64,000 nt of DNA from Chromobacterium violaceum ATCC 12472 (GTDB lineage Bacteria > Pseudomonadota > Gammaproteobacteria > Burkholderiales > Chromobacteriaceae). The position numbers and the translations under genes are program-made. The DNA lies in NCBI RefSeq assembly GCF_000007705.1, contig NC_005085.1, positions 2,737,752 to 2,801,751 of the forward strand. The letters run 5' to 3'. Position 1 is the first letter of the stretch. Every line of letters starts with the position of its first letter. The notes under the pieces are model-generated. The model saw only the letters and a list, made by a program, of their open reading frames with translations. It was not told the origin of the DNA and ran no database searches. Positions 7,638-17,642 of this stretch are shown one piece after another.

Positions 7638-9476
7638 TCAGTTGCTGTCGGTCAGCGATTGCTTGCCGGCGGTGACCGGGTACTTCTCGCGCAGCGCCTT
7701 CAGGTAGCTGGCCAGCTGGCTGTTGGCGCTCAACTCGCCCAGCACATTGCCCAACTGAGCCTTGTCGGCATCGGTGACGGCCGGCGCCGGAATCACCTTG
7801 TTGACTCGGTAGATCACGTACTCGCCGGTATCATGGCGCACGCCGGCGAAGCCAGGCAGCTTGCTGCCGGCCACGGCGAACACCGCGCGCACGTCGGCGG
7901 CGGGCATGCCGGCAGCGGCGCGGCGGGAAACGGTGGCGGCGGGGCCCCACTTCTGCGCGTCCACGCCCTTGCCGGCCTTCAGCTCAGCCAACAGCGCCTG
8001 CCCCTTCTTGTCCGCCAGCTTGGCGCCGTCGCGCTCCACCAGTTCCTTGCGGATCGCGTCCGTGACATCGGCCAACGGCTGCTGGCGCTCCGGCTGATGC
8101 TCGGCGATGCGGGCGACCACCAGGCGGTTGCCGCCGATATCCACCACTTCGCTGTTGTGCTTTTTCTTCAGCACATCGTCGCTGAATACGGCGGACAGCA
8201 GTTTGGCGTTGCCCAGCAGCTCGTCTTGCGACGGCTGGTTGCGCCGGACCCAGTCGGAATGTTTGACCTCAAGCTTCAACGCGTCGACCACGCCTTTCAA
8301 CGAATCGGCCTGCTGGTAGGCGATTTCGTTCAGTTTGCCGGCCTGCTCGTGGAACAGCGCCGCGGCTTTCTGCTTCTGCAGCTTGTCGACGACCGCGCCC
8401 TTGACGTCGTCCAGGCTCTGCGACTTGACCGCGTCCAGGCGGATGATATGAAAGCCGTACTCGGTTTCCACCAGGTCGCTGATCTGGCCCGGCTTCATCT
8501 TGAACACCGCGTCGTCGAACGGCTTGACCATCATGCCGTGGCCGAAGAAGCCCAGATCGCCGCCCTTCTCGGCGGAGCCCGGATCCTGCGACTTGGCCTT
8601 GGCCAATTCGGCGAACTTGGCCGGATTGACGCGCACCTCTTTCAGGATCGCCTCCGCCTCGGCCTTGACCTTGGCCTTTTGTTCAGGCTTGGCATCCTTG
8701 GCCACCGTCAGCAGGATGTGGGACGCGCGGCGCTGTTCGCCGGCCAGGTCGGCCTTGTGCTGGTCGTAGTACTTCTGCACCTCGGCGTCGCTGACCTTGA
8801 TGCCTTGGGCCAGCGCGTCCTGCGACAGCACCACGTAGTCCAGCTTCACCTGCTCCGGCAGGCTGAAGCGCTTGGCGTTGGCGTCGTAATAGGCCTTGAT
8901 CGCGGCGGCGTCGGTCTTCACCTCGGAAGCGAAGTCGGACGGCTTGAGCACCAGAGGCTGCAGCTCCCGGCCCTCGCCCAGCAGGCCCGCCACGCGGGTC
9001 ACCACGGTATTGGACACGAACTGGGTGCCCGCCACGCTGCTCAATTGGCTCTGCAGCAGGATGTCGCGGCTGATGTCGGCCTCGAAGGCTTCCGGATTCG
9101 GGTAGCGGCTCTTCAGAAACTCGCTGTAGCGCTGGGCGCTGAACTGGCCGTTCTCCTGAAAGGCGGGAATGGAGGCGATCGCCTTGCGCAACTGATCGGG
9201 GCTGACGGCGGCGCCGTGGTCGCGGGCCTCGGCCAGCAGCAGCTCCTGGCGGATCAGGTTCTCCAGCGCGGCCTGGCGGGTTGCCGGATCGCTGGGCTGC
9301 CCTTCCAGCGCGCGATCCAGGTCGCGTTTGTAGATCTTGGTCTTGCCCACCTTGACCAGGTAGGGATCGTCGGTGGCGCTGGAGTAGCTGCCGACGCCGA
9401 AGCCCACGAAAGTCAGGGCCACGGCGCCCAGGATCACTTGAATGACGGTTTTGTTGTTCTGGACAAACTCGAACAT
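7638..9476 (-). CDS. ppiD: PpiD-like membrane-anchored periplasmic peptidyl-prolyl isomerase
   Basis: Periplasmic folding factor of 612 residues. A short cytoplasmic start and one transmembrane helix (about residues 12-31) lead into a SurA_N-type chaperone domain, then a parvulin PPIC domain ([10 protein letters not shown] ... [10 protein letters not shown] ... [10 protein letters not shown], about residues 240-350), then a long C-terminal chaperone region. PpiD works at the Sec translocon exit on secreted and outer-membrane proteins. The position after lon, hupB and tRNA genes is common in betaproteobacteria and parallels lon-hupB-ppiD of E. coli. It has its own terminator. Confidence 0.93.
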   Translation of the reverse strand: MFEFVQNNKTVIQVILGAVALTFVGFGVGSYSSATDDPYLVKVGKTKIYKRDLDRALEGQPSDPATRQAALENLIRQELLLAEARDHGAAVSPDQLRKAIASIPAFQENGQFSAQRYSEFLKSRYPNPEAFEADISRDILLQSQLSSVAGTQFVSNTVVTRVAGLLGEGRELQPLVLKPSDFASEVKTDAAAIKAYYDANAKRFSLPEQVKLDYVVLSQDALAQGIKVSDAEVQKYYDQHKADLAGEQRRASHILLTVAKDAKPEQKAKVKAEAEAILKEVRVNPAKFAELAKAKSQDPGSAEKGGDLGFFGHGMMVKPFDDAVFKMKPGQISDLVETEYGFHIIRLDAVKSQSLDDVKGAVVDKLQKQKAAALFHEQAGKLNEIAYQQADSLKGVVDALKLEVKHSDWVRRNQPSQDELLGNAKLLSAVFSDDVLKKKHNSEVVDIGGNRLVVARIAEHQPERQQPLADVTDAIRKELVERDGAKLADKKGQALLAELKAGKGVDAQKWGPAATVSRRAAAGMPAADVRAVFAVAGSKLPGFAGVRHDTGEYVIYRVNKVIPAPAVTDADKAQLGNVLGELSANSQLASYLKALREKYPVTAGKQSLTDSN

Positions 9477-9501
9477 GACGATTGGCTAAGGCCACCCCTG
9501 T

Positions 9502-9535
9502 AAAAAAAAAGGTGAACGCGCAAACGGTTCACCTT
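9502..9535 (-). terminator. Terminator of the tRNA-Val/tRNA-Asp transcript
   Basis: Hairpin with arms AAGGTGAAC and GTTCACCTT, followed on the minus strand by a run of nine T. It lies between the tRNA pair and the ppiD start, so it separates tRNA transcription from ppiD. Confidence 0.85.
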
Positions 9536-9547
9536 CTCTCGTGTATT

Positions 9548-9624
9548 TGGCGGAGTGGACGGGGCTCGAACCCGCGACCCCCGGCGTGACAGGCCGGTAT
9601 TCTGACCAACTGAACTACCACTCC
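9548..9624 (-). tRNA. tRNA-Asp (GTC)
   Basis: 77-nt cloverleaf read on the minus strand, beginning GGAGTGGTAGTTCAG and ending in an encoded CCA. The anticodon stem-loop CCGGCCTGTCACGCCGG has anticodon GTC. The T arm GCGGGTTCGAGCCCCG is standard. It lies 7 bp after tRNA-Val and shares its transcript. Confidence 0.96.
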
Positions 9625-9631
9625 GAACCGT

Positions 9632-9707
9632 TGGTGGGCGTTGACGGAGTCGAACCGCCGACATTCTGCTTGTAAGGCAGACGCTCTACCAACTGAGCTA
9701 AACGCCC
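9632..9707 (-). tRNA. tRNA-Val (TAC)
   Basis: 76-nt cloverleaf on the minus strand, beginning GGGCGTTTAGCTCAG and ending in encoded CCA. The anticodon arm CTGCCTTACAAGCAG reads TAC. It is first in a two-tRNA unit with tRNA-Asp. Confidence 0.96.
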
Positions 9708-9755
9708 TTGCGCCCCGCTGAGGCCCGACGAATCAGGCCCCGACGGAAGGGCTGA

Positions 9756-10025
9756 TTATAGCGCGTCTTTCAGTGCCTTGCCAGCACGGAACTTCGGAGA
9801 ACGTGCGGCCGGGATCTTGATGGTGGCGCCGGTCTTCGGGTTGCGGCCGCTGCGCTCAGCGCGCTCGCCCACGTAGAAGGTGCCGAAACCCACCAGGGTC
9901 ACGGTATCGCCTTTTTTCAAGGCAGAGGTAACGGCAGCAACCATGCCGTCCAGAGCCTTGGCAGCAGCAGCCTTGGAGATGTCGGCTTCAGCCGCGATGG
10001 CGTCAATCAGTTCAGACTTGTTCAC
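9756..10025 (-). CDS. hupB: HU-type histone-like DNA-binding protein
   Basis: HU family nucleoid protein of 89 residues, the standard length. The helical N-terminal half ([18 protein letters not shown]) leads to the beta-arm region containing [19 protein letters not shown] and the conserved C-terminal [11 protein letters not shown]. It binds and bends DNA non-specifically. It follows lon on the same strand, as in E. coli lon-hupB, and has its own sigma70-type promoter. The product could equally be called HU-alpha or HU-beta; hupB is chosen from context. Confidence 0.95.
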   Translation of the reverse strand: MNKSELIDAIAAEADISKAAAAKALDGMVAAVTSALKKGDTVTLVGFGTFYVGERAERSGRNPKTGATIKIPAARSPKFRAGKALKDAL

Positions 10026-10078
10026 GTAAGTCCCCTTTCGTCGTTCTCGGTCTACGTAGTTCAGATAAAAACGCTTGC

Positions 10079-10108
10079 TTTATAGCAAGGCGGAAATCCT
10101 TGTGTCAA
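10079..10108 (-). promoter_or_regulatory. Sigma70-type promoter of hupB
   Basis: On the minus strand, -35 TTGACA (10103-10108) and -10 TATAAA (10079-10084) with an 18-bp spacer ending in TGC, an extended -10. The start point would fall near 10072, giving a leader of about 45 nt before hupB. Confidence 0.7.
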
Positions 10109-10198
10109 GCGGCTTCCACGGCCATTTTGCTAATTCGCAAGCACAACGGGAAGCCGCGAAAACACAGCTTATTCACGGCTTCGGTAAGACCATGATTC

Positions 10199-12613
10199 TT
10201 AATGCTTCAGGACCGGCACATTGCTGCCCGCATCCTGAGTCGGCGGAATGTCGCCAGATTGTTCTTCTTGCGACAGTTCTTCCGGTTGACGCTCCAGCGC
10301 GAGCGCCAGCACCTCGTCGATCCACTTGACCGGATGGATTTCCAGCTTCTGCTTGATGTTGGCCGGGATATCCACCAGATCCTTCTCGTTGCCCTTTGGA
10401 ATCAGCACGTGGCGGATGCCGCCTCGATGCGCCGCCAGCAACTTCTCCTTCAGGCCGCCGATCGGCAGCACCTCGCCGCGCAGCGTGATCTCCCCGGTCA
10501 TCGCCACGTCGGCGCGGACCGGAATGCCGGTCAGCACCGACACGATGGCCGTGGTCATCGCGATGCCCGCGCTGGGGCCATCCTTCGGCGTTGCGCCTTC
10601 CGGCACGTGGATGTGCATGTCGCTCTTCTCGTAGAAGTCGGGCTTCACGCCGAGGCTTCTGGCTCTGCTGCGCACCACGCTCATCGCCGCGGTGATCGAC
10701 TCCTGCATCACCTCGCCCAACTGGCCGGTGCGCACGATATTGCCCTTGCCCGGCAGCGACACCGCCTCGATGGTCAGCAACTCGCCGCCCACCTCGGTCC
10801 ACGCGAGGCCGGTCACCTGGCCGATGCGATTCTGCTCCTCGGCCAGGCCGTAGTCGAAGCGGCGCACGCCCAGATACTTGTCCAGATTCTTGGCGGACAC
10901 CGTCACCTTGCCGGCTTTGGCCGGCTTCAGCAGCGCGCCGGTCACCACCTTGCGGCAGATCTTGGCCACTTCGCGGTCCAGGCTGCGCACGCCGGCTTCG
11001 CGGGTGTAGTAGCGGACGATGTCGCGGATCGCCGATTCCTGCACCACCAGCTCGCCGTCTCGCACGCCGTTGGCCTCCATCTGCTTGGGCAACAGGTACT
11101 TCAGCGCGATGTTCACCTTTTCGTCCTCGGTATAGCCGGAAAGACGAATGATTTCCATCCGGTCGAGCAGCGCCGGCGGGATATTCAGCGAGTTGGCGGT
11201 CGCGACGAACATCACGTCGGACAGATCGTACTCAACCTCGGCGTAATGGTCGATGAAGGCGTGGTTCTGTTCGGGATCCAGCACCTCCAGCAGCGCGGAG
11301 GACGGGTCGCCGCGGAAGTCGGCACCCAGCTTGTCCACTTCGTCCAGCAGGAACAGCGGGTTCTTGACGCCGATCTTGGCCATGTTCTGCAGCACCTTGC
11401 CCGGCATGGAACCGATGTAGGTGCGGCGGTGGCCGCGGATCTCGGACTCGTCGCGCACGCCGCCCAGCGCCATCCGCACGAACTTGCGGTTAGTGGCGCG
11501 GGCGATGGACTGCCCCAGCGAGGTCTTGCCCACGCCCGGAGGGCCCACCAGGCACAAGATGGGCGCTTTCAGGCGGTCGACGCGCTGCTGCACCGCCAGG
11601 TACTCCAGAATGCGTTCCTTGACCTTCTCCAGGCCGAAGTGATCCTCGTCCAGCACGGCGTCGGCGGCGGCCACATCCTTGCTGATCTTGGTCTTTTTCT
11701 TCCACGGCAGCTCGAGCAGCGTGTCGATGTAGTTGCGCACCACGGTGGCTTCGGCCGACATCGGCGACATCATCTTCAGCTTCTTCAGCTCCGACAATGC
11801 CTTTTCGCGGCCTTCCTTGCTCATGCCCGCGGCCTTGATGCGGCGCTCCAGCTCGTCGTGGTCGCTGGCCTCGTCCATCTCGCCCAGCTCTTTCTGGATG
11901 GCCTTGACCTGCTCGTTCAGGTAGTACTCGCGCTGGCTCTTCTCCATCTGGCGCTTGACGCGGCCGCGGATGCGCTTTTCCACCTGCAGGATGTCGATCT
12001 CGCCTTCCAGCTGCGACATCAGATGCTCGAGGCGGGTCTGCACGTCGAACATCTCCAGCACTTCCTGCTTCTGCTCCAGCTTCAAGGGCAGGTGGGCGAT
12101 GATGCTGTCGGCCATGCGGCCGGCGCGGTCGATGCCGGCCAGCGAGTTCAGCACCTCAGGCGGGATCTTCTTGTTCAGCTTCACGTACTGCTCGAACTGC
12201 GCGAGCAGCGCGCGGCGCATCGCCTCGGTCTCGTTGGACTCTTCCAGTTCGCTGGACAGCGGCGAGAACTCGGCGACGAAGCAGCCGTCCTCCTCGCCCA
12301 CTTCCTTGATGGTGGCGCGCTGACGGCCCTCTACCAGCACCTTCACCGTGCCGTCGGGCAGCTTGAGCATCTGCAGCACCGCTGCGATGGTGCCCACGCC
12401 GTACAGGTCCTCGGCCGACGGTTCGTCCTTGGAGGCCGAGCGCTGGGCGACCAGCAGGATCTGCTTGCCTTCGTCCATGGCCAGTTCCAGCGCACGGATC
12501 GACTTGGCCCGTCCGACGAACAGCGGAATGACCATGTGCGGAAAGACCACCACATCGCGCAGCGGAAGCAGCGGCAGCGAGGTCTCTTCTCTGATTTCTG
12601 CGGGTTGCGGCAT
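10199..12613 (-). CDS. lon: Lon ATP-dependent protease
   Basis: ATP-dependent serine protease of 804 residues that degrades misfolded and regulatory proteins. N-terminal LON substrate domain ([13 protein letters not shown]), AAA+ domain with Walker A GPPGVGKT (Lys near 363), and a protease domain with catalytic Ser near residue 680 in PKDGPSAG and Lys in GGLKEK. The open frame continues upstream towards the IS element, but the start at 12613 ([10 protein letters not shown]) matches family length and follows AGGTGAT. An IS3-family element begins about 75 bp upstream. A heat-shock-type promoter appears intact between it and the gene. Normal neighbour order clpX-lon-hupB is kept. Confidence 0.96.
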   Translation of the reverse strand: MPQPAEIREETSLPLLPLRDVVVFPHMVIPLFVGRAKSIRALELAMDEGKQILLVAQRSASKDEPSAEDLYGVGTIAAVLQMLKLPDGTVKVLVEGRQRATIKEVGEEDGCFVAEFSPLSSELEESNETEAMRRALLAQFEQYVKLNKKIPPEVLNSLAGIDRAGRMADSIIAHLPLKLEQKQEVLEMFDVQTRLEHLMSQLEGEIDILQVEKRIRGRVKRQMEKSQREYYLNEQVKAIQKELGEMDEASDHDELERRIKAAGMSKEGREKALSELKKLKMMSPMSAEATVVRNYIDTLLELPWKKKTKISKDVAAADAVLDEDHFGLEKVKERILEYLAVQQRVDRLKAPILCLVGPPGVGKTSLGQSIARATNRKFVRMALGGVRDESEIRGHRRTYIGSMPGKVLQNMAKIGVKNPLFLLDEVDKLGADFRGDPSSALLEVLDPEQNHAFIDHYAEVEYDLSDVMFVATANSLNIPPALLDRMEIIRLSGYTEDEKVNIALKYLLPKQMEANGVRDGELVVQESAIRDIVRYYTREAGVRSLDREVAKICRKVVTGALLKPAKAGKVTVSAKNLDKYLGVRRFDYGLAEEQNRIGQVTGLAWTEVGGELLTIEAVSLPGKGNIVRTGQLGEVMQESITAAMSVVRSRARSLGVKPDFYEKSDMHIHVPEGATPKDGPSAGIAMTTAIVSVLTGIPVRADVAMTGEITLRGEVLPIGGLKEKLLAAHRGGIRHVLIPKGNEKDLVDIPANIKQKLEIHPVKWIDEVLALALERQPEELSQEEQSGDIPPTQDAGSNVPVLKH

Positions 12614-12649
12614 ATCACCTAACCTTAGCTTGGGGAAACAATGCTTGGA

Positions 12650-12677
12650 AAATGGGGCGAAAGGCCAGAATATCAAC
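12650..12677 (-). promoter_or_regulatory. Candidate heat-shock (sigma32-type) promoter of lon
   Basis: On the minus strand, GTTGAT (12672-12677) and CCCCATTT (12650-12657) are separated by 14 bp. This resembles the sigma32 consensus CTTGAA-N13-15-CCCCATNT; the -10 match is very good and the -35 moderate. It ends about 10 bp from the left end of the IS element, which thus seems to have inserted just upstream of it. Confidence 0.55.
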
Positions 12678-12748
12678 ACCCCGACGTCCCCCCGGTATTG
12701 AGTAGCACGTGACTTTAGAGTCCAATCAACCACACACGGAGATTGGAT

Positions 12749-13012
12749 ATGAAGAAACGATTCACCGAAGAACAGATCATCGGCTTCCTGCGCGAAGCCG
12801 ACGCGGGAATGCCCATTGCCGAACTGTGCCGCAAGCACGCCTTCTCGGAAGCCAGCTATTACCTCTGGCGCAACAAATTCGGCGGAATGAATGTCTCGGA
12901 GGCCAAGCGTCTCAAGGAGCTGGAGACAGAGAATGCGCGCCTGAAAAAACTCTTGGCCGAGACCATGCTCGAGAACGAGATTGCCAAAGAAGCCCTGAGA
13001 AAAAAGTGGTGA
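12749..13012 (+). CDS. IS3-family transposase OrfA
   Basis: Small protein of about 87 residues with the InsE/IS911-type helix-turn-helix ([17 protein letters not shown]) and a C-terminal leucine-rich coiled coil ([18 protein letters not shown]). It binds the element's ends and multimerises. Near its end the slippery heptamer A_AAA_AAG (13000-13006) precedes the stop, so a -1 ribosomal frameshift would make the OrfAB transposase. ATG 12749 follows GGAGATTGGAT; an in-frame upstream start at 12743 is possible. Confidence 0.92.
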   Translation: MKKRFTEEQIIGFLREADAGMPIAELCRKHAFSEASYYLWRNKFGGMNVSEAKRLKELETENARLKKLLAETMLENEIAKEALRKKW

Positions 13013-13869
13013 GCGCACCGTCACGGCGGGAGCTGGTGCGCCATCTGGTGGGCAAAGGGCTCAGCGAGCGCAAATCGCTGCGCCTGGCCGGCATGAGTCC
13101 CAGTTCATTCCGCTATCAGCCCGCCACCGATCGCAATGCCGTCTTGAAAGCGAAGATCATCGCGCTTGCGCAACGGCACCGACGCTACGGCGCCGGCATG
13201 ATCTATTTGAAACTGCGGCAGAGCGGCATGGTGGTCAATCACAAGCGGGTGGATCGGCTCTATGCTGAGGCCGGTCTGCAAATTCGCCGGCGCAAGCGCA
13301 AGAAAATCCCTGTGGCCGACCGTCACCCACTGGCCCGTCCTTTGGCCGCCAATCAGGTCTGGTCGATGGACTTTGTGTTCGACCGAACGGCAGAGGGGCG
13401 GGTCATCAAAAATCTGACGGTAGTCGATGATGCCACGCATGAGGCAGTCGCCATTGTTCCGGAACGTGCGATGGGAGGTCTGCATCTGACCCGCGTCCTC
13501 GACCAGCTGGCGCAGACACGTGGCTTGCCCAAAGCCATCCGGACCGATAACGGCAAGGAATTCTGCAGCCGAGCGATGTTGACCTGGGCACACGCTCGTG
13601 GGGTGCAGCTCTTTCTGATCGAGCCAGGCAAGCCGAATCAGAACGCTTACATCGAATCATTTAACGGGCGCTTCCGGGATGAGTGCCTGAACGAACACTG
13701 GTTCACCAGCCTGCGCCATGCCCAGGTCGTCATCGAAGCCTGGCGTAGGGAATACAACAACGAAAGGCCCAAGAAAGCACTGGGTGGTTTGACGCCAGCT
13801 GCCTATGCCGAATCACTTGCAGAGAAATCAGGTCAATTAAGCCCGGACTCTAAAGCTCTCTGCTACTGA
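13009..13869 (+). CDS. IS3-family transposase OrfB (DDE integrase domain)
   Basis: Catalytic half of the transposase, entered by -1 frameshift from OrfA or possibly by its own GTG start at 13009. An HTH_21 segment ([13 protein letters not shown]) is followed by the rve integrase core with the DDE residues visible: D in WSMDFVFD, D in [10 protein letters not shown] in [12 protein letters not shown]. No internal stop or frameshift is seen, so the element looks capable of movement. The distal part of the open frame in front of 13009 overlaps orfA and is not translated alone. Confidence 0.92.
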   Translation: MSAPSRRELVRHLVGKGLSERKSLRLAGMSPSSFRYQPATDRNAVLKAKIIALAQRHRRYGAGMIYLKLRQSGMVVNHKRVDRLYAEAGLQIRRRKRKKIPVADRHPLARPLAANQVWSMDFVFDRTAEGRVIKNLTVVDDATHEAVAIVPERAMGGLHLTRVLDQLAQTRGLPKAIRTDNGKEFCSRAMLTWAHARGVQLFLIEPGKPNQNAYIESFNGRFRDECLNEHWFTSLRHAQVVIEAWRREYNNERPKKALGGLTPAAYAESLAEKSGQLSPDSKALCY

Positions 13870-13920
13870 AAGTGGGGGGACGTCGACCCCATACTAAAAC
13901 AGATTACGTCGGCGACAAAT

Positions 13921-13944
13921 AAAAAACCGCCCTGACGGGCGGTT
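13921..13944 (-). terminator. Rho-independent terminator of clpX
   Basis: Hairpin AACCGCCC-TGAC-GGGCGGTT, followed on the minus strand by TTTTTTATTT. It lies between the clpX stop and the IS element, so lon depends on its own promoter rather than read-through. Confidence 0.9.
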
Positions 13945-13964
13945 CAGTCATTCAGGCCAGGCCG

Positions 13965-15245
13965 TCAGGCGGATTGTGCCACACCGCCGCCTTCGCGATA
14001 GATGAAAAGCGGCTTGTCGCCCTTCTCGATCACCTTCTCGTCGACGACGACTTTTTCCACGTCCTGCATCGACGGCAGCTCGTACATGGTATCGAGCAGC
14101 GCGCGCTCCAGGATGGAGCGCAGGCCGCGGGCGCCGGTCTTGCGGGCGAGCGCCTGCTTGGCGATCACGCGCAGCGCCGACGGACGCACTTCCAGCTCCA
14201 CCGTTTCCAGCGAGAACAGCTTCTGGTATTGCTTGATCAGCGCGTTCTTCGGCTGGGTCAGGATGGAAACCAGCGCCTCCTCGTCCAGCTCCTCCAGCGT
14301 GGCCACCACCGGCAGACGACCGATCAGTTCCGGAATCAGGCCGAAACGGATGATGTCCTGCGGCTCCACTTCCTGGAACAGCTTGGTCAGGCTCTTGCCA
14401 TCGTCCTTGGAAGAGACCTCGGCGCCGAAGCCGATGCCGCCCTTCTCGGAACGCTGGCGGATGATCTTGTCCAGACCATCGAAAGCCCCGCCGCAGATGA
14501 ACAGGATATTGGTGGTGTCGACCTGGATGAATTCCTGGTTCGGGTGCTTGCGGCCGCCTTGCGGAGGCACCGAAGCCACCGTGCCCTCGATCAGCTTCAG
14601 CAACGCCTGCTGCACGCCCTCGCCCGACACGTCGCGGGTGATGGACGGGTTTTCCGACTTGCGGGAGATCTTGTCGATCTCGTCGATGTAGACGATGCCG
14701 CGCTGGGCCTTGTCGACATCGTAGTCGCACTTCTGCAGCAGCTTCTGGATGATGTGCTCGACATCCTCGCCCACATACCCCGCCTCGGTCAGCGTGGTGG
14801 CGTCGGCGATGACGAAGGGCACGTCCAAGAGGCGCGCCAGCGACTGCGCCAGCAGCGTCTTACCGGAGCCGGTCGGGCCGATCAAGAGGATGTTGCTCTT
14901 GGCCAGCTCGACATCGTCCTTGCCGCCCTTGTTGTACAGCCGCTTGTAGTGGTTGTACACCGCCACCGACAGGGTCTTCTTGGCAAAGTCCTGGCCGATG
15001 ATGTACTGGTCAAGGTCCGCGCGGATCTCCTGCGGGGTCGGCAGCGGATGGTCGGCGGACGCGCCGCCGATCACTTCGCCGCCAGTGCCTTTTTCCAGCT
15101 CCTCGCGGATGATGTCGTTGCACAGCTCGACGCACTCGTTGCAGATGAACACCTGCGGTCCGGCGATCAGCCGCTGCACCTCATGCTGGCTCTTTCCGCA
15201 GAAAGAGCAGTAGAGGAGCTTCTCGTTGCTGTTTTTGTCAGCCAT
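13965..15245 (-). CDS. clpX: ClpX, ATP-dependent unfoldase of ClpXP
   Basis: AAA+ unfoldase of 426 residues. The N-terminal zinc-binding domain has CSFCGKS and CNECVELC; the AAA+ core has Walker A GPTGSGKT (about residue 118), pore loop GYVGED, Walker [10 protein letters not shown] and sensor residues. It feeds tagged substrates into ClpP. It directly follows clpP (16 bp gap) in the usual tig-clpP-clpX order. Full length, no anomalies. Confidence 0.97.
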   Translation of the reverse strand: MADKNSNEKLLYCSFCGKSQHEVQRLIAGPQVFICNECVELCNDIIREELEKGTGGEVIGGASADHPLPTPQEIRADLDQYIIGQDFAKKTLSVAVYNHYKRLYNKGGKDDVELAKSNILLIGPTGSGKTLLAQSLARLLDVPFVIADATTLTEAGYVGEDVEHIIQKLLQKCDYDVDKAQRGIVYIDEIDKISRKSENPSITRDVSGEGVQQALLKLIEGTVASVPPQGGRKHPNQEFIQVDTTNILFICGGAFDGLDKIIRQRSEKGGIGFGAEVSSKDDGKSLTKLFQEVEPQDIIRFGLIPELIGRLPVVATLEELDEEALVSILTQPKNALIKQYQKLFSLETVELEVRPSALRVIAKQALARKTGARGLRSILERALLDTMYELPSMQDVEKVVVDEKVIEKGDKPLFIYREGGGVAQSA

Positions 15246-15261
15246 TAGCCCATTCCACTAC

Positions 15262-15894
15262 TTAGGCCGTCACATCCCGGCGGGAAGACAGCACTTTATC
15301 GATCATACCGTAGGCGCGGGCCTCTTCGGCGGACATGAAATTGTCGCGCTCGGTGTCGGACTGCACCCGCTCCAGCGTCTGGCCGGAATGCTTGGCCAAC
15401 AGCTCGTTCATCTTGGCCTTCACCTTGACCAGCTCGCGGGCATGGATTTCGATGTCGGTCACCTGGCCGGACAGGCCGCCGCCGTACAGCAGCGGCTGGT
15501 GGATCATCACCCGGCTGTTCTCCAGCGCGAAGCGCTTGCCGTGAGTGCCCGCCGCCAGCAGGAAGGCGCCCATGCTGGCCGCCTGCCCGATGCACAGCGT
15601 GGAAACGTCCGGCTTGATGAAGTTCATCGTATCGTAGATCGACATGCCGGCGGTAATCGAGCCGCCCGGCGAGTTGATGTAGAAATGGATGTCCTTGTCC
15701 GGATTTTCCGACTCCAGGAACAGCATCTGCGCCACAACCAGGTTGGCCGACTCGTCGGTGACGGGGCCGACCAGGAAGACGATGCGCTCCTTCAGCAGGC
15801 GAGAGTAGATGTCATAGGCGCGTTCGCCGCGGCCACTCTGCTCCACCACCATGGGCACCAGGCCCAGACCTTGCGGTTCCATCATAGATTTCAT
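15262..15894 (-). CDS. clpP: ClpP, proteolytic subunit of ClpXP
   Basis: Serine peptidase of 210 residues that forms the tetradecameric Clp chamber. Catalytic Ser107 lies in [11 protein letters not shown] and His132 in VMIHQPL, with the Asp further on. The short N-terminal region before GLVPMVVEQ probably is the propeptide. The start at 15894 follows GGAGTGGCCG. It lies 21 bp after tig and 16 bp before clpX, so the three likely form one transcript. Confidence 0.97.
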   Translation of the reverse strand: MKSMMEPQGLGLVPMVVEQSGRGERAYDIYSRLLKERIVFLVGPVTDESANLVVAQMLFLESENPDKDIHFYINSPGGSITAGMSIYDTMNFIKPDVSTLCIGQAASMGAFLLAAGTHGKRFALENSRVMIHQPLLYGGGLSGQVTDIEIHARELVKVKAKMNELLAKHSGQTLERVQSDTERDNFMSAEEARAYGMIDKVLSSRRDVTA

Positions 15895-15915
15895 CGGCCA
15901 CTCCGAAAGTTGTTA

Positions 15916-17223
15916 TCAGGCTTGGCTGCCCATCAGTTCGTCGAAGGACAGGTCCTTGGCTACAACATTGGCCTGAGACAGCACAAATTCAACCACATTG
16001 TCTTCCAGGACCATGGAAGTCGGGCCTTCGAGGCGGTCGGCGCTCTCGTAGTACCAGGCCAGCACGTCTTCCGGCTGCTCGTAGCTGTCGGCGAACTCGG
16101 TGATCATCGCGCGCACCTGCTCCGGCTTGGCTTCCAGCTTGTTGGCTTCCACGATTTCGGACAGGATCAGACCCAGCTTCACGCGGCGTTCGGCCTGGGC
16201 GGCGAACAGTTCCGGCGGGAAGGGCATGTCCTTCACGTTCATGCCGCGTTGCTGCATGTCGCGGCGGGCTTGCTCGACCAGGCGGCCGATTTCCAGGCTC
16301 ACCAGGGCCTTCGGCAGTTCCAGCTCGGTGGCGTCAATCAGCGCCTGCATCACGTTTTCCTTGATGCGGGCCTGCAGGCGGCGCTTCACTTCGCGCTCGA
16401 CGTTCTTGCGGATTTCGCCGCGCATCTTTTCCACGTCGCCGTCGGAGATGCCCAGCGCCTTGGCGAACTCTTCGTTCACTTCCGGCAGGGTGGCTTCAGC
16501 CACGTTCTTCACCAGGATTTCGAACACGGCGGTTTTGCCGGCCACGTCCTTGCCGTGATAGTCCTCGGGGAAGTTCACTTCCACGGTCTTGATGTCGCCT
16601 TCCTTGGCGCCGACGATGCCGGCCTCGAACTCGGCCAGCATCTGGCCCTGGCCCAGCACGAAGGGGAAGTTCTCGGAAGAGCCGCCCTCGAAGGCCACGC
16701 CGTCGATGGCGCCCTTGAAGTCGATGATCACGCGGTCGCCCTCGGCAGCTTCGCGCTCAACGCGGTTGTAGCGGGTGCGCTGCTTGCGCAGGATGTCGAT
16801 GGTCTTCTCGATCTCGGCGTCGCCGACCACGGTATTCGGCTTTTCGATTTCCTTGCCTGCCAGCTCGCCGACCTTCACTTCCGGGTAGATTTCGAAAGTG
16901 GCGGCGAACTTGAAGCTTTCCTTGTCGTCGCCGGCGGCAACCGGCTCGAAACGCGGGTAGCCGGCCACGCGCAGGCTTTGCTCGGTCACGGCCTTGTAGA
17001 AGCCTTGCTGAACCTGCTCACCCATCACTTCTTCACGCACCTGGGCGCCGTAGTTCATCTCCACGATCTTCAGCGGAGCCTTGCCCGGGCGGAAACCTTG
17101 GATCTTGGCGCCGCGCGCCACGCGCTTCAGACGCTCGGCGACTTGGGTTTCAATGGCTGCCATCGGCAGGGCGATGTTCATGCGGCGCTCAAGATTGCTC
17201 AGAGTTTCCAGCTGTACTTGCAT
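15916..17223 (-). CDS. tig: Trigger factor, ribosome-associated chaperone
   Basis: Chaperone of 435 residues with peptidyl-prolyl isomerase activity. The N-terminal ribosome-binding domain contains the signature GFRPGKAP (about residues 43-50). The FKBP-type PPIase domain (EGDRVIIDFKGAIDG) begins near residue 160, and a helical substrate-binding C-terminal domain follows. A GAAGGAAT ribosome-binding site precedes ATG 17223. First gene of tig-clpP-clpX, transcribed from a promoter about 140 bp upstream. Confidence 0.97.
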   Translation of the reverse strand: MQVQLETLSNLERRMNIALPMAAIETQVAERLKRVARGAKIQGFRPGKAPLKIVEMNYGAQVREEVMGEQVQQGFYKAVTEQSLRVAGYPRFEPVAAGDDKESFKFAATFEIYPEVKVGELAGKEIEKPNTVVGDAEIEKTIDILRKQRTRYNRVEREAAEGDRVIIDFKGAIDGVAFEGGSSENFPFVLGQGQMLAEFEAGIVGAKEGDIKTVEVNFPEDYHGKDVAGKTAVFEILVKNVAEATLPEVNEEFAKALGISDGDVEKMRGEIRKNVEREVKRRLQARIKENVMQALIDATELELPKALVSLEIGRLVEQARRDMQQRGMNVKDMPFPPELFAAQAERRVKLGLILSEIVEANKLEAKPEQVRAMITEFADSYEQPEDVLAWYYESADRLEGPTSMVLEDNVVEFVLSQANVVAKDLSFDELMGSQA

Positions 17224-17642
17224 GTTGATTCCTTCAACTGTGACAGGTGTTTTTTAGTCATCTGGGACGGTACGACGCCCATTCCCGCCAGGCTTCCGGC
17301 GCCCGCCGGACGGCATGGAATCGGCGCTGCGCGGAGTTACACCACGCACCCAACGAAGCAAAGAGTATAGCACGCGGGGGCGCTTGTCTGTACCCCGCAC
17401 GGCCCCAACTTCGGCCCAAAGGCCCGCCGCTCGCGGCTCCGGCCGGGGTGGCGCCGAGAATCTCCGGCGGTTCCCGCTTGATATTGCTGAGGATTTTCCC
17501 GCGCCCCTCACGACTCCCTGCCTCATCTGCTATCATCGCGACTCATGCGAATTGCCATTTCCGGCAGAAAAAATATCCTGAGAGAATGAATCTTCCCGCC
17601 CCGAACCGCGCCTCCCGGCCCCAATCGCCCCCTGGTGACACC
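17224..17642. promoter_or_regulatory. Divergent intergenic region between tig and the alpha-2-macroglobulin gene
   Basis: 419 bp without a convincing gene. An extended -10 promoter for tig is visible on the minus strand: TGCTATACT, hexamer at 17364-17369, with a poor -35 region. The plus-strand open frame upstream of 17643 is a G+C-driven extension lacking a signal-peptide-like start. No clear promoter for the macroglobulin gene was recognised. Confidence 0.5.

Larger units (their letters stand above)
12684..13883 (+). mobile_element. IS3-family insertion sequence, apparently complete
   Basis: Element of about 1.19 kb (core 12688-13879) with imperfect inverted repeats of about 35 bp. Both ends start CCCCCC and share AGTAGCA and CTTTAGAGTCC. 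It is flanked by ACGT on both sides, a possible 4-bp target duplication; ACGT is palindromic, so the exact ends are uncertain by a few bases. It carries overlapping orfA and orfB with a canonical -1 slippery sequence, typical of the IS407-like part of IS3. It sits between the clpX terminator and the lon promoter. Confidence 0.9.

Noticed and set aside
12614-13024. N-terminal extension of lon through the IS end, giving a 941-residue frame
   Set aside because: The extra part reads across the IS element and has no Lon-like sequence; the start at 12613 gives the normal length and has family-typical sequence.
15226-17370. 714-codon plus-strand frame opposite tig and clpP
   Set aside because: G+C-driven antisense frame over well-recognised genes, with no domains of its own.
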